Positions 1 to 12,611 of a DNA stretch of 64,000 nucleotides are shown here, in pieces. The position numbers and the translations under genes were made by a program. How positions within the stretch are numbered: position 1 is the first letter of the stretch; each line of letters opens with the position of its first letter. The DNA is taken from contig JACGCM010001548.1 in NCBI GenBank assembly GCA_014058105.1, forward strand, positions 1 to 64,000, written 5' to 3'. A model generated the notes under the pieces. The model worked only from the letters and a program-made list of their open reading frames with translations, was not told where the DNA came from and ran no database searches. The DNA comes from Kingdonia uniflora. Taxonomy: Eukaryota; Streptophyta; Magnoliopsida; Ranunculales; Circaeasteraceae.

Positions 1-373
1 TAATGGGATATGCATTCAATTACAAAAGGTTCAATAATATTATGGCGCTCAGTCAAATAGAGGATGGTTGTGACAATCTCTGAACTACTATAAGATACTT
101 GCTTTACATGAAGCTGGAAGAGAATGTGTTTTGGTTGTGGTCGATAACATACCATATCAACGATAGTGGAAATACACTTTATTATTTCATTTTCGATAGT
201 TTGTTTGAGGACAACACCGCTAGTGTTGCTCTCTGAAAAGTGAATTCATCAAAGTGATAAAATGAAAAATATTGCCCCGAAGTTCATTCATACTAATAAG
301 CCCACATAACAGAGAAGTTGATATTCAGCAAATACACCTTCAAAGAATCTCGTAGATTTGTTTACTAAGTTAT
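1..373 (+). pseudogene. Ty1/copia RNase H, C-terminal part, segment 1
   Basis: Broken translation on the plus strand follows the end of a copia polyprotein. Segments resembling LHEAGRECV, EDNTASVAL, then NIAPKFIHTNKP and LVDLFTK are in the order seen in the copia RNase H domain. Several frameshifts and stops make it non-functional. The window starts inside this element, so only the end of pol is present. Translation stops matching at about 373, where a small LTR element is inserted, and resumes at 1957. Confidence 0.8.
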
Positions 374-793
374 AATACATATTCTGATAGAAGAGGATAA
401 TCAAAACGAAAATAAAATACATTAATTTGAGAAAATCTCCTTTATGGCTTTCTCTTTATTGGTCAAAAACAATTACAATATAGAGAGGCTTGATTGCTCA
501 AAAAACTATTTACAGTCTAGAGAGACTTGATTACCCCTTTATGGTTTACAATGCCTATTTATAGAGTGAAATTATAATTCTACTCCTATGAATTAGTCTT
601 ATTATAAAAGTAAAAATCCCCTACTTCTACAGTTGAATTCTACTCTAATGAGTGTGTCCTACTTTCTGATGAAGTCAATCGACTTCTAGAAGCAATAATT
701 AAAGTAAGAGTCCTACTTCCTAAAGAAGATGAGAACCTATGGGAAGTCCTACTTCCCTTAGAGTCCATCTTTCCATGGAATCATCCTGGATCA
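374..793 (-). repeat. 3' LTR of the small element
   Basis: This 420 bp copy shares with 1412-1951 the segments around gtgtgtcctactttctg, agcaataattaa and ccatggaa...cctggatca. It is about 120 bp shorter because the other LTR carries extra tandem copies of a segment containing gaggcttgattgctcaa. Confidence 0.7.
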
Positions 794-1411
794 TGGCTCC
801 CCTAACAAGAAAGTAAAAACTGAGACGAGGGAACTCAAAAGTCTCCTTATCACGATTGCACCATTAGATTCGCTAAGAATCTTGCCCTTTCGACCAATCC
901 TGAAAGACTCATTGTTCTCCCTCTTCTGTGTGTAGTTACCTTCCTCTCTAGAATATTGTCCTCCTTCAAAAGATCTTCTTGCCCAATCCATAAATCATCA
1001 ACTAATGGTAGGCGAGTAAATAATAATTATGGAGCTTTCATTTAGTAGAGATGGCTCAAAACCTATAAATTTTGTGTCTTCCTCCTCCTCTTTCCTCCTC
1101 AACTCAACCCCCTTCTTTACGCTATACGATTTGTTGTTTCCCAGAAGTGGAAGCCATAGGAGGCTTTGTTGGCAGACAAACTTAGCACCACTTTGCAACT
1201 ATCACTGTAGGGACGAAACTGATTCTTAAGTTTCATGATTCAATCGTTATCTTCTCCAAGCATGTTGTTTTTCGTCTTCTTCAAACTCAATTTCCTATGG
1301 ATCATCAAACCTTCAACATGATCTTTACCCATATTGCTTAAGACAGTTACGAGTTGAGACCACAATTCATAATAACTCCCCAGTTGAACAAAATCTATTC
1401 TGATACCACTT

Positions 1412-1951
1412 AATCTATAATCTGAAAGAAGACGATAATCGAAAAAGAAAATAAAGTACAGATTAAATTCGAGGAAGCATCCTCTAGTTTTTTCTCTTTA
1501 TTGACCAAAACAATTACAATTTTGAGAAGCTTGATAGCTCAAGAAGCTGATTACAATCAGAGAGGTTTGATTGCTCAATAACCTAATTACAATCTAGAGA
1601 GGCAAATTCTCAAGAACTAATTATATCAAGGGAGGCTTGATTGCTTAATAAACTTATTGCAATCTAGAGAGCTTGATTGCCCCTTTAGGGTTACGCATAT
1701 TTAAGAGTAAAATTATAATCATATACCTATTAGAATTGGTCTATATATAAAAGTGGAAAGCTCCTACTTCTATAATTAAATTCTACTCTAACATGGAGTG
1801 TGTCCTACTTTCTGAAGATGAACTTCCCAGAAGCAATAATTAAGTAGGAGTCCTACTTCCTAAAATAGTAGACTTCCTAAGAAAGATGAGAACCTTGTGA
1901 AAGTCCTACTTCCTTTAGGAGTTCATTTTTCCATGGGATCCTCCTGGATCA
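1412..1951 (-). repeat. 5' LTR of the small element, with internal tandem expansion
   Basis: This 540 bp copy is adjacent to the primer binding site. Between about 1520 and 1690 it holds about four diverged copies of a roughly 45 bp unit containing gaggcttgattgctcaa and attacaatctagagagg. The partner LTR has about two, which explains the length difference. Confidence 0.7.
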
Positions 1952-1956
1952 GTCAT

Positions 1957-2022
1957 TACTGAAGTCTACGTTCAAGAAATTAGTTCAAGGCATCGGAAAG
2001 GTAGCTCAGAACGTTTACTTTA
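1957..2022 (+). pseudogene. Ty1/copia RNase H, segment 2 (end of pol)
   Basis: Immediately after the right target duplication the plus strand reads on as the conserved copia C-terminus (LLKSTFKKLVQGIG). This resumes the frame left at 373 and shows that the small element split one copia ORF. Confidence 0.75.
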
Positions 2023-2296
2023 GTGGGGGATTTTCCTTCAGAGAGAGAATCACCATCATCTCTCTAGTAGTGATAAGACATATGCACCCTGTACTCATTT
2101 TCTTGAGCACTGGCCTTTTCACATTGAGTTTATCAGGCGAATTTTTATGAGGCAACCCGAATGATGCGTCTAATACTGATATAAAACGGTATAGTATTGC
2201 CTTCGAAACTTATGCACAACTTTTTCCTACTAGGTCTACTGGTCATGGATTGTTAGGACAATCGTCTCACTCGCAGTAAATGACCTAAAGAGGGAG
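2023..2296 (+). other. Copia 3' untranslated region with polypurine tract
   Basis: Non-coding sequence between the end of pol and the 3' LTR. The segment tgcaccctgtactcatttt, followed by a stretch ending in tgaggcaaccc, resembles the conserved spacer of many plant copia elements. The purine run taaagaggga (2286-2295) just before the LTR is the likely polypurine tract. Confidence 0.55.
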
Positions 2297-2541
2297 TGTT
2301 TGTGACCTGTGTGGGTCCTACCCATACGGGGTTAAGCTACCACAGGTACTACCATACGACACCGACTAGGATCATATACCCCTAGGGTTTTGGCTAAGAG
2401 GAAACGAAATTATAGGAGCGCCTCCTATTTCGATAGAGCTTTTCCTCCTTATGTAATAAGTTGCCTTATTATCTTAATAAACTAAGCTTTCTATCCATAT
2501 ATCTTATATAGCTTTTGCCTTTAGATATTTGGTTCATAACA
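2297..2541 (+). repeat. Copia 3' LTR
   Basis: It starts TGTTTGTGACC directly after the polypurine tract and ends CATAACA, giving TG...CA ends over about 245 bp. A TATA-like stretch lies at about 2500-2515. The 5' LTR is outside the window, so the boundaries rest on one copy only. Confidence 0.55.
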
Positions 2542-2632
2542 AAAATGGGTTTGTAAGCCCTAATTGGGAACCATCTAATTTAGGGATTTGAAAGTCTTAG
2601 GTACCCTCTCATGTCTTAAGCCATAACCCAGC

Positions 2633-3111
2633 TGTAGTAGCATTCCCCCATTCGATAAGAGAACTATCAGAGCCACGTGTAGGTATTCCATAATTCTAGA
2701 AGATGTCAAGTTTACAACTACCAATATCGAACCTCCACAGTAGTCATTACACTTGGTCAAATATAGTCGCAGCACATGATCCGTGAAGTTCTCCCACCTC
2801 CCATAAAGTTAGGATAAATATTATAACTGCCTGTATCCATCAATAAATACAGGCAAAAAATATGTCAATGGGGCGCTCTCTGATATCTTTCTAATTTTCA
2901 TTATACCACTCTACTCAATTTCTCTGCAAGTATAATAGATTAGCACATAGTGGATTCATATCACAAATCCTTCTCGAGGTCATGGTTTATCTCAGGTTTC
3001 ACTGAGTTTACACATAAAATTTGTTGTATTCTAGTCCATATTTATACCTAAGTCATAGTCTTTTTTACTTAAGTATTAACAAAGTTTAGCTACCGAAAAC
3101 TAACCATTATA
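2633..3111 (+). repeat. 5' LTR of the Tat-type element
   Basis: It aligns by eye along its whole length with 28005-28489, for example gaagatgtcaagt, cacatgatccgtgaag, atgtcaatgggg and agtataatagatta. It begins TGTAGTAGCAT. The 3' end is set by the PBS starting at 3114. Confidence 0.85.
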
Positions 3112-3113
3112 AT

Positions 3114-3131
3114 TGGCATTGTCTGTGGAAA
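3114..3131 (+). other. Primer binding site of the Tat-type element
   Basis: The sequence tggcattgtctgtggaaa lies 2 bp after the LTR. It matches the TGGCGCCGTCTGTGG-type primer site common in this group, with the CpG positions decayed. Confidence 0.65.
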
Positions 3132-3176
3132 ACCCAAAATTTTCTCTACCCAATCTCATCCTAAATAGTCATTGCC

Positions 3177-4560
3177 ATGGCCAACATGAACCTCAGAAGT
3201 ACCTCCAGTATCCAGCGGAACAATGAGGAGATTCCAGCGACCGTCTTACCAGAAACTATCAACTTACGTAATATTTTGTTGAGGTACAAAATAAATAGAA
3301 TCTGATAAGATCCAGAGGCTCGAAGATTAGAAATTCATGCCCAAGCCCTCCAAGTAGAAAGAGATAAGAAGAGAAAGGCCCTACAACAGCAGAACCAAAC
3401 CCATCAAAAAGAAATAGAAAGTCTGCGAAGACAATATGATCGATTCACTACTCAACAAGGATCTTCCCTCCTAGCCCGAAGTGATCACCGATCAAGAGCC
3501 TCCCAGAGGGTGAATGCACCAAGGGAAGAACAAATCAAACCTTAAGATCTCGATCAAGGACCCAGAAAAGAGTATCATGACATTTTGGCTTACATTATCA
3601 GTATCGACCACCCAGAAGTCGATGTACTCGCCATCAGACCCCCACCACCACCTATGAGGTGACCGATCAGAGAATAGCTTGGCCCTGAAAGACAAAGAAT
3701 ATTTTGATCCTCAAGCTGCAGTAGCACCATATATTATCCCTAAATTCGTTACTTTGGATGACCTAAACAATCAATTCAAGCCATTCATTCTAACAACCCT
3801 AGTCGAAGATCCACTCCAGACAGAGTCAAAACAAATCTAATTTCCCTTCACCTCAAGATTATGCCTATTCCAGAAAACTTTCACACGCTGAATTTTTAGC
3901 AATATGCAGGCCTCACCGACCCTTTCAATCATGTCCATCATATCAGAGCAGTAGTCACATGTACTCTAAGCTCGATAACATGTTATGCCATTTGTTTAAC
4001 ATAAGCCTCAAAGAAGAACCTGCCAGATGGTTTCATACCATTCCTGAAGGATCGATAATTAGCTTTACCCAGTTATAGCAACTATTTGAATCAAATTATT
4101 CATATGCTAAAAAATGTGAGATAATAGTTGATTCCCTATTCTTTTCTGAACAAGGCGTAAAGGAAACCCTCACAAACCTTTACAAATGTTTCTTGCAAAA
4201 GGCAAGGAAGATCGGGAATTCAGATCTAAAAATTTTGGCACCAACATTTACTTCTGTAATCTACATTGACTCTAAAGTTCGAGAAGAACTTACGCTTTAC
4301 AAGCCCAAAATAGTTAAGGAAATGATAATGTCGATTAACTACATCGATCTTGAGCGATCAATAAAGGATAAGAAGTTCTTCTATTATTCATTCCAACGAT
4401 GTTCTTTCACCACCACACCTCAAACCAATAAATAATACTATCTCCAAACAACGCGGGAGATTTAATGAAAACATCAAAGGAAAAGACGGGAAGAAAGATA
4501 TACCAATCCCAGTTCTACCTTAAATGACAACAACCCTATCGGGTATCTTACCCATCCTAA
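3177..4560 (+). pseudogene. Tat-type gag (degenerate)
   Basis: An ATG at 3177 (MANMNLRS) starts a gag-like translation that soon breaks. A charged coiled-coil-like stretch follows at about 3330-3500, then MPIPENFHTLNF at about 3856-3893, EEPARWFHTIP at about 4013-4048, and an open stretch from 4193 to 4435. The order fits gag of Tat-lineage elements (capsid-like core after a basic N-terminus). Frameshifts and stops are frequent. Confidence 0.7.
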
Positions 4561-4799
4561 AGGGAGATAAATTTTTTCGAGAAGCATAGTAAATTTTTTA
4601 CGTCCTGAATAAACATTTTTGACACTATCACAATGTCCATAGCCATGAGACTGATAACTATTATTCTCTCATACACATTTTTATCCGTATTATCTTGGTA
4701 TAAAGGCTCCATGAATATGCAATCGATGTCCAAAAGTTTCTTGAAAAAGAAACAAAAAGGAAGGAAGGCGAACAAGTGCAAGGTTAAGGTCAAGCTCCC

Positions 4800-5350
4800 A
4801 TCTATACATGATGGAGATCAAAAAAGGCAAGAAACAAGATAAGGATAGCAGAATCACATTATGCTGTAAGATGACTTCTTCTGAGAAATCTGCCAAAGTT
4901 CTACCCAGCTTCAGCAAAGTAAAACGCTCATATCACATTTCTTTCAAGGATTATGATGCCACTCACGTGAAATACCCTCACGATAATCCATTTGTAATAA
5001 TGTTCAAAGTAGGTAAGGACTACTTGCACACGCTCCTCGTAGATACAAGATGTACAATAGACATATTATTCAAAAGAGCAGTCAACGACCTAGGTCTTAA
5101 AGATTACATCAAAGCCTCGGCCACAACTATCACAAGATTATAGTTAAAAAAAATATGCTTTGGGAGAAATCACACTGCCTGTTCAGGTAGGACCATAAAT
5201 AACCTTTGTCAAGTTCATCGTTATCAAGGTCGAATCAAAATATTTGAGAATCTTGGGAATAAGTTGGCTTCATTCAATCAAGGCGATACCTTTGACATAT
5301 TATCTGGCTTTATACTTCCCGACCGATTACAGAGTTTACTAAATCAAAGG
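4800..5350 (+). pseudogene. Tat-type protease region (degenerate)
   Basis: An open stretch from 4808 to 5143 contains YPHDNPFVIMFKVG followed by LLVDTRCTIDILF, which lies where the aspartic protease motif (D-S/T-G-S/A) is expected. Glycine has become arginine in the triad. It sits between gag and RT as usual. Confidence 0.6.
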
Positions 5351-5559
5351 AAACAAAGCTGCAGCGTGGATGTGCAAAAATACCACCACTAATTCGTATG
5401 CATAAAACTTCTTAAGCATAGAATTACATAAAGAACCTCCCCTAATGTTCGAGCAGCATGACACTGAAACAGTCAAATTGGTAGAACTCGATGGACCTGG
5501 GATAAATACTTTTATTGGCTCTAAACTCTCATTAAAAGAAAAAGAAACCCTCGTGTAAA

Positions 5560-6620
5560 TTTTAAAGAAGAATGTTGATAAACTACTTCAAGTCTGATTC
5601 ATTCGAGAAGCTAAATATCCCAAGTGGGTTTTGAACATAGTAGTTGTCCAATAGAAGAATGGGAAAATTAGGGTCTGCATGGACTTCACCAAACCCAATA
5701 AATTTACACCTAAGGATAACTTCCCCCTTCCCTTGATTCATCATCACCTTGACTCCGTAGTAGGACATAAGATTCTTTCAATGATGGATGCAATTTCAAG
5801 ATATAATTAGGTTCCATTTGCCAAAGAAGATCAAAAGAAGACTACATTCGTAACAGAAAGGGGTCTTTACTGTTACAGCGTCATGCCCTTTGGATTAAAA
5901 ATACAGAAGCAACATATCAACGACTGGTAACAAGAATGTTTAAAGATCACTTGGGCAAAATCAGGGAGGTATACATCGATAACATGATCTGCAAAAGCCT
6001 AAATGAGAGGATCAATGCAGTAATCTTCAAACAATCTTCGATATTCTTCATACATACCACATGAGGTTGAACCCAGAAAATGCCAATTCAGAGTTACATC
6101 TGGTAAATTTTTAAGGCATCAGCTAAGAAAGGGGGATAGAAATCAATCCAGAACAAATCAAAACACTTATGGCCATGACATCACCCCGAACAAAAAAAGA
6201 TGTCCAAAGCTGGAAGGGAAAGTTATTGTTCTTGACAATTTCATCTCAAAGTATCTGATCGATGTAAACTTCTTTACCTTCTTCTTCAGGGAATCCCAAC
6301 CCCAATGATGCAGAAACAACCTAAAGAGATCAACTGGACCCCAAAATGTGAATTAGCTTTTTAAGATCTCAAAAGATACTTGGGGCCTTACCCATAATGA
6401 GCATCCCTTTTGATGGCAAAGTATTAACAATGTATCCATTGACAATAGAAGACTCAATCAGTTTTGTCCTCATTCGAGAAGATAACAGGATTGAAAAACC
6501 ATTCAACTTCATCAGCAAAACTCTCATACCAGCTAATAAAAGGTATAGAACAACTCAAAAACACCTGCTAGCTTTAGTGTACAGTTTCTAAATTCTTTGA
6601 CCATATTTCCAAGCATATCC
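5560..6620 (+). pseudogene. Tat-type reverse transcriptase and first RNase H (degenerate)
   Basis: Plus-strand translation gives IREAKYPKWVLN, VCMDFTKPNKFTPKDNFPLP, the finger-palm segment SVMPFGLK and a damaged catalytic box YIDNM in place of YIDDM. From 6397 an open stretch reads as RNase H (for example LTMYPLTIEDSISFVLIRED and NKRYRTTQKHLLALVYS). Multiple frameshifts separate the pieces. Confidence 0.75.
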
Positions 6621-6849
6621 TGTCAATGTCATAACCAAATTCCCCCTCAAACTAGTCCTTTGAAAAAAAGAACAATCGAGAAGGGTTCAATAATGGTTCG
6701 TCGTCCTGGGCGAATACAAATCTTTTTTGAGCCATAAATATCAATTAAAAGACAAGTAATAGCCGACTTCATGCAGATTTTCCGTCGAAGACCTTGAATG
6801 GGAGGAACTCGAAAAAGTATTAGCCGATGACTCAATTGCAGAACCAGAC

Positions 6850-7260
6850 GCATGGTCCAAAAGCACAGGATATAGATACTTTATAGATGGATCTGTAGGA
6901 TCAAGAGGATCAGGAATTGGCATCATTCTCGTAATACCATCCAACCACAGAATTGAAAAGCTATCAAACTCAAGTTTTATGCAACAAATAATGAAACAGA
7001 GTATGAAGCTATCTTACATGGCCTCTACCAAATATTGGCACTTGGGGTAGAAGAAATAGTTGTCTACGTAGATTCCTTACTAGTAGCTAACCATTACAAC
7101 AAAACATTCAAAACATCGGGTAAAATCGTTGACTATGTCACGCTGGTTGAAGAAAGAATAAAGAGGTTCAAGAGAGCCAATATTTCTTATTTGTAAGAGC
7201 GGAAAACTACCATGCTGATGCACTAGCATACATTGTCGTAATACTGAAAGACAGTAAGAA
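6850..7260 (+). pseudogene. Second (archaeal-type) RNase H of the Tat element
   Basis: Translation shows YFIDGSVGSRGSGIGII, then NNETEYEAILHGLY, then VYVDSLLVANHYN. These are the D, E and D active-site neighbourhoods of the additional RNase H domain known from Tat-lineage elements. Having both this and the first RNase H in one element is the main reason for the lineage call. Frameshifts interrupt it. Confidence 0.75.
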
Positions 7261-7419
7261 GAGAATACTAACATCAAAGTGATTGAATATTCCAACCTCG
7301 AAACAAGCTCTGCTATGCAAATCCAAGTTGTTGAAGACAAAGATCACGAAGATTATATAAAACCATTTCTTACATACTTCAATTCTAATACCCTTCTCGA
7401 AAATAAGAAAGAAGATCGA

Positions 7420-8480
7420 TCCTTGTTAGAAAAATGCCCAAAATTCAAAGTCCAAGGAGGAGTGCTGTACCAAATTACAGGCGGAGTCCCACTGGTCAGA
7501 TGTATCTCACAGAAATAAGTACAAGTCATAATTCAGGAACTTCATGAAGAAATCTATGTTGTAAATATCTCAGGTCGATCACTAGTGCAAAGATCATGCA
7601 CCCAAGGTTTATACTGGCCGAAAATGAGGCAAGACTGTAAAGATTTGTTAGAAAAGGCTACAAATGCCAAATCCACACTCAATACATCAAGAGTTAAGCC
7701 CTCGACTTACGTGTCGGTAATATCCTCTGGTCATTTAAACGATAGGCAATCGACATCATTGGTCCATTTTACCCGTATCAGGAAATAGAAAATTTATCCT
7801 TGTAGCCATAAAGTACTTCACCAAATGAGTCGAGGATGTTCCACTTTGTCACACTAATAAAAATAAAGTAATCAAATTTTTATAGGAACACAGCATCACC
7901 AGATTTAGTTGCTCACAAATGATAAGATCAGATAATGTCAAGTAGTTCATCAGCAGCAAAGTCTTCAAATTCCTCTACAAATAGAAGATCTAGTTGACTA
8001 CTTCAACAACATATTATCCATAGGGAAATGGCCAAGCCGAGGCTATCAATAAGAGTATCAAGTGAAGATTTCAAAAGTGCCTCGATGAAAAGAAAGACAG
8101 ATGGGTCAAAGAACTACTCAGTATTTTATGGGCATATAGGGCATCACCTCGAACATCTACGGGTTGCACACCATTTATGATGGCCTTCAGTACTGAAGCT
8201 GACATTCCTCCAGATCTCGATCTCCCAACTGCTAGAAGAGAAGTCACAGATAAAGAGAATGGACATGAACTTCTATATAATTTCAATTAGATAGAAGAAA
8301 CTTATGATAGTATCATTGCAAACTTGGGGCAATACTATGACACTCTAAGAAAAGTATACAACAAAAAAGTGAGGAATCGCGCATTCGACTATGGCGATCT
8401 TGTACTTCAACGAATCCAAGACAGTACTTGACCAAAACATTCTAGAAATTATCAAAAAATTGGGAAGGTCTTTACATTAT
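7420..8480 (+). pseudogene. Tat-type integrase (degenerate)
   Basis: The region after the second RNase H reads as an integrase: CTQGLYWPKMRQDCKDLL (zinc-binding neighbourhood) at about 7600, a core segment at about 7740-7830 and a stretch near 8030-8290 where the conserved glutamate is expected. Catalytic residues cannot be placed with confidence because frameshifts are dense. Confidence 0.65.
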
Positions 8481-8589
8481 AAGTAACAAGACCGATAGTA
8501 GTATATAATGGTTAATGACTGAAGATGAAGTACAACTCAAATTCCCATGGAATACAACCCATTTGAAGATGTTTTACAGATAGAAGTTG

Positions 8590-9130
8590 TAATTTATTTC
8601 ATTTCTTCAAATAATGAAGTTTTCTTTCACATCATTAAATTGTTTATTCAGCATTCTTTTTGACAAAGCTTAACAAGTAATTGTCAAAACTCAATCTCAT
8701 ATTTTCGACAACAGATATCCCATTAAAGGGAAATATGTATGAACATCATTACTAAATTGACAAGCCATGACATGTTTATCTTATTAATCAAACCAGATAT
8801 CCCATAAAGGAAATATATCTAACAATCATTCCTTAAACATGGTTGTTCAATCATTCCACTCAAATATCCCTTAAGTGGACAATTTCTGACACATCTAAAC
8901 AAATAATATATTATACTTCATTTTATCAATCATCTCGACTTAGACACTTAAACATATCTAACATCACATTCAATATGGTCAACCTCCTATCTAGCAGTCA
9001 TAAATCATTTTTCAAAATTAACCATTGTTACCAAAATCATTAAGAAAAAAATATATCATAGTTATTAGGTCCCATCGACTACTTTTACACAAAGTTACTT
9101 TCACACTTTTACTACATTAACAATTATTTA
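8590..9130 (+). other. Non-coding spacer between pol and the antisense ORF
   Basis: AT-rich sequence with no coding signal on either strand. A short motif ccattaaaggg / cccataaagg / cccttaagtgg recurs at about 8720, 8800 and 8868, suggesting weak internal repeats. Nothing else is recognised. Confidence 0.45.
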
Positions 9131-9139
9131 CTTCTCTGG

Positions 9140-12100
9140 AGAAATGATAGACGTGGGCTATTTAACTGAAAGAGCGGGGGTCAAGTCATAAAGAAGTTCC
9201 CTTACCAACTGTTCTGCACCTTCAACCAAAGTAGACGTGTCATCTTGAGTCTCGATACCTCATCTTCACGTCAGAATCTACAAAGCTCACCCTAAAAGTA
9301 GAGGCCAAACCTTGTAGAAGTCTCTTTTCTCCTCCATGATGTCGAACTAGCCATAAAAGTCGGCCTTCATGCACTTCAGAGAGTCGATCACAACAGATCT
9401 GCCTCTACGGCAGCCTCGGTGAGAGCTATAGTCTTCTCTACCTCCATCAACCATCGCACAACCAGGATCTGTTCGCAAACGTTATCTTCAATGTTTGACT
9501 TCTGAAGGGCTAGGGCTTCCTCCCTCTCCTTGGCCAAATCAGCCCTTATCTTCTCGATTTCATTCCTTATCTCCCCTTCCTAAATCATTTTGGCATCATA
9601 GATGGCAACCTCCCTCGACTTCACCACACCCATCCTCAATCTCTCCAACTTTGCCTCCAGCTCTTCTTTTTCTGCCACCAGCTTCTTCTTAATATATTTG
9701 TAGGCAAGAAGTTTATTGGTTAGGCTCTGCCCACCAAGCAGCAGAGGCTTACCATCGAGAAGAAGCTTCTTGAACAGTATTATAGTTAAAAAATAAGATC
9801 TTGAAGAAGGAACCAATGAAGTTAATCAAAATAAGGCATTTAAGTTTCTCACCTGGTTCATCGTTCGATGACCTTCGATGAAGAAGGCAGGCAAGTTCTC
9901 TGCTCTAACCAAGTAGTTGGCAAAGTCCTCTTTTGTTGACTTCGTCCTAGATGCATAGGACTCGATGGTCTGCTGGGTCTCTTCTTCAAAATCTACAAGA
10001 TTCCCAGCAGATTTTGACTTCAGAGTGTCGATAGAGCTTTTCTTCCTAGCCACAACCATTTTCTGAGTCACCGTAACTGCCTTGCCGGTCGACTATATCG
10101 AACACTTTCAATCCCCGACCTAATAACTTTATCTGTACCCCACTTCTCGACTGGAGTTTGTCCAGTCAACCTCTTAAACGGTTGAGCAGGTGCAAGGGGG
10201 AGAGTAGCAGCCCCCTTCTCCTTCTTCCCACCTTTCCCGAATACCCTACTTAACAGGGCTTCTTTCTCTGCAGCCGCAGAGTTAGTGGTATACCCACTTA
10301 GAGTAGGGCTCTCGAGCGGTAGACTGGTCTTAACAGTTCTTTTGTTCTTCGCCAATATTTTACCGTCGATGACAGGAACTTCAGATCCTTTTGTTCAAGA
10401 TTTCTTAAAACCAACTTCTCTGAACAACCCTTCCACCTTCTCTTGATCTTCGGCGAGAGAGTCGATTTACCCAATATAATTTGTTCACAAGTTATACAAC
10501 TTTTCTTTCACCTTTGAGCTTTTATTAACATCCTTTTACAACTGCACAAAAAGATACCATCATTTAGCATATTACTAAATAACAAAAGTTTGACAAAAAA
10601 AGCACACACACATAGACACACACATAAATTTAAACATAAACACATATACACTAAACTATATAAGTAAAAAAGTTTCCACTTCAGAGGTTCCCCAAGGTCC
10701 TTAGGATCAAACTCATAGTTCCCCGATGCGAGTAGTCGATCAACAAAATATTGCCCCCATGTCGAGACCATGTCATGCAGCAAAGGCCTCTTAAAAAACA
10801 CACACATACACACAAGTCATCCACAGATATCAACTTCTCTCCCTTCTCCTTCAGTGGAGCATTTAAAAGTACCACCACCCAAAATAAATCGTACGCATTC
10901 GAATTGAACTTACCAGGGGCAATGTCGTAGAAATTTAAAATTTTCTTCTGGTCAGCTCGAAGGGGCAACTTCAAACCTTTGTTTATTTATTTTCGATGGA
11001 CGAGAATTGCCTCCATAGGGAGTTCTGGATCGGCCATCTCCCCCAAATAATCTTTAATTTTATATCTTCGGGGATCCTATACTTCTATTTGAATTAAGAA
11101 TTGCATTTGTCTCCTCAGCATCCCCGTAGCACTCATCCTCCACATCCAAGTCTGACTCCTCTCTAGAACTACCCCCTTCAATGCATTCACCTCGACCACT
11201 TGTTTGAGGCTCATGCTCGAGATATGTCTGCGTCCTCTCCTCGTCAAAGCACGTTATAGCCAAAATATCCACCCTAGCTCGATTCTCCTAACCAACCTCC
11301 ACACTATTTTCTCCTACCCTGTAATTCCTACCCAACTCTTGCACATAGGTAGTCACATCAATAATTATTGGTTCTACATCGACAAGATTAGCAAAAATTC
11401 CATCTGCCCTAATATCAGGAAGATTAATGCTTTGAACTGGTTTAGCCACTTTTAACCTGAAAATCATATCATTCATTTTTTAAGTTAGTAATATATCATT
11501 TTTTCTGCACAACAATAGTATTTTTAGTTATTATCACATGGACAATCAGTACAAATTATTTACTATACTACCACATATTATCGAAGACTGTTCTCCAACA
11601 GACCATTATATCTGCTACTATCTAAGTTCTCGACTAAAATCACAAATCAATTTTCTAAGTTCTATTATCAACATTATTTTCCTTGACAAATATTGAAGTT
11701 ACTTAGCAGATTTCTCGAGGTTATTTAATAGGTATATCCACAAGCTTATCGAAGACGGTACTTTGCCGCTTAATTTCCCACAAAAGGACATGAAACAAAA
11801 AAAATGAATTTACGGTATCTCCGGTGCTAATTCAAGCCAAATCAACGTAAAATCAAAGAAAATATTTTCCCCAATATCATATCTCTCTAACAAACTTCTT
11901 ATTTCGCTCAAAAATCTCCTAACACACACCATAACAACTCGACAACCCCAATAAATCTTTTTTCCACATAAAACCACACCAGATCTAACCCCTGCACCCA
12001 TAATGCTCCAATATTATCACCAACATGGCCCAACATCCCAATTTCCTCTCCACAACACAAATATACTGAAAAACCCTAAACAGGCTTTAACCAATTTTTT

Positions 12101-12606
12101 GCCAAACATACCAACAATTATCTCAATTTACTTCATGTGCATTATACATAAGAATGTTATCTACAAAAGGTTTCAAGCAATCATTGGAAAAGACAAACAA
12201 ACATCGAATTAATGAAAAATATCAAAAATAGAAAAACCTACTTTGTTGACTAACAACTTCCAAATCTCTCCTCTTTGCAAGTTTAGCCCTCCCAATAAGC
12301 ACAATAATCTCTTTAGTACCAATGATGGACGAGTTTATAATAGATGAACAAAGATAATGGCTTTGGAAATTTTCAGACATAATGGAGAGTGAATAGTCAC
12401 CAGGTAGTAGGGAATTTATAGACCCCACACTACAGTTCGACCCACCCCTTCGAGACCCATCGGCTAGCCGTCTAGCAGTTCGCCTAACACGTATCTTCTC
12501 AAACTCATGCATCATTTGCCTCCTAAAAGACAACAGACTATTACGATGTTGCTCTAAGCCATCTAAATACATTTTAACCTCCTCTATCCTATCCATCTTT
12601 ACCAAT
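9140..12606 (-). pseudogene. Antisense ORF (aORF) of the Tat element, main part
   Basis: Read on the minus strand, a series of open pieces lies between pol and the 3' LTR: 12606-12222 (KMDRIEEVKMYLDGLEQHR), 11476-11060 (acidic), 10974-10681 ([20 protein letters not shown], resembling the 'putative gypsy type transposon' domain PF04195), 10355-9826 (Lys/Ser-rich) and 9816-about 9330, strongly coiled-coil (KKKLVAEKEELEAKLERL). The order and the antisense position fit the extra ORFs described in Tat-group elements. The breaks may be introns or decay. Function is unknown. The Athila-like insertion at 12612 cuts it, and it continues at 27175-27785. Confidence 0.6.
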
Positions 12607-12611
12607 ACAGT

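Larger units (their letters stand above)
374..1951 (-). mobile_element. Small two-LTR retroelement inserted in copia RNase H
   Basis: Seen in the sequence: two diverged direct repeats, 374-793 and 1412-1951, both starting on the minus strand with TGATCCAGGA. On the minus strand the internal side of 1412 carries TGGTATCAGA (1408-1399), the usual initiator-tRNA primer binding site, and a short polypurine run ttaggggagcc lies just before the 3' LTR (about 804-794). The flanks are gttat (369-373) and gtcat (1952-1956), a 5 bp target duplication with one mismatch. The internal part is only 618 bp and has no gag or pol similarity, so the element is non-autonomous. It resembles a TRIM in layout, although its LTRs (420 and 540 bp) are longer than usual for TRIMs. 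Confidence 0.75.
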
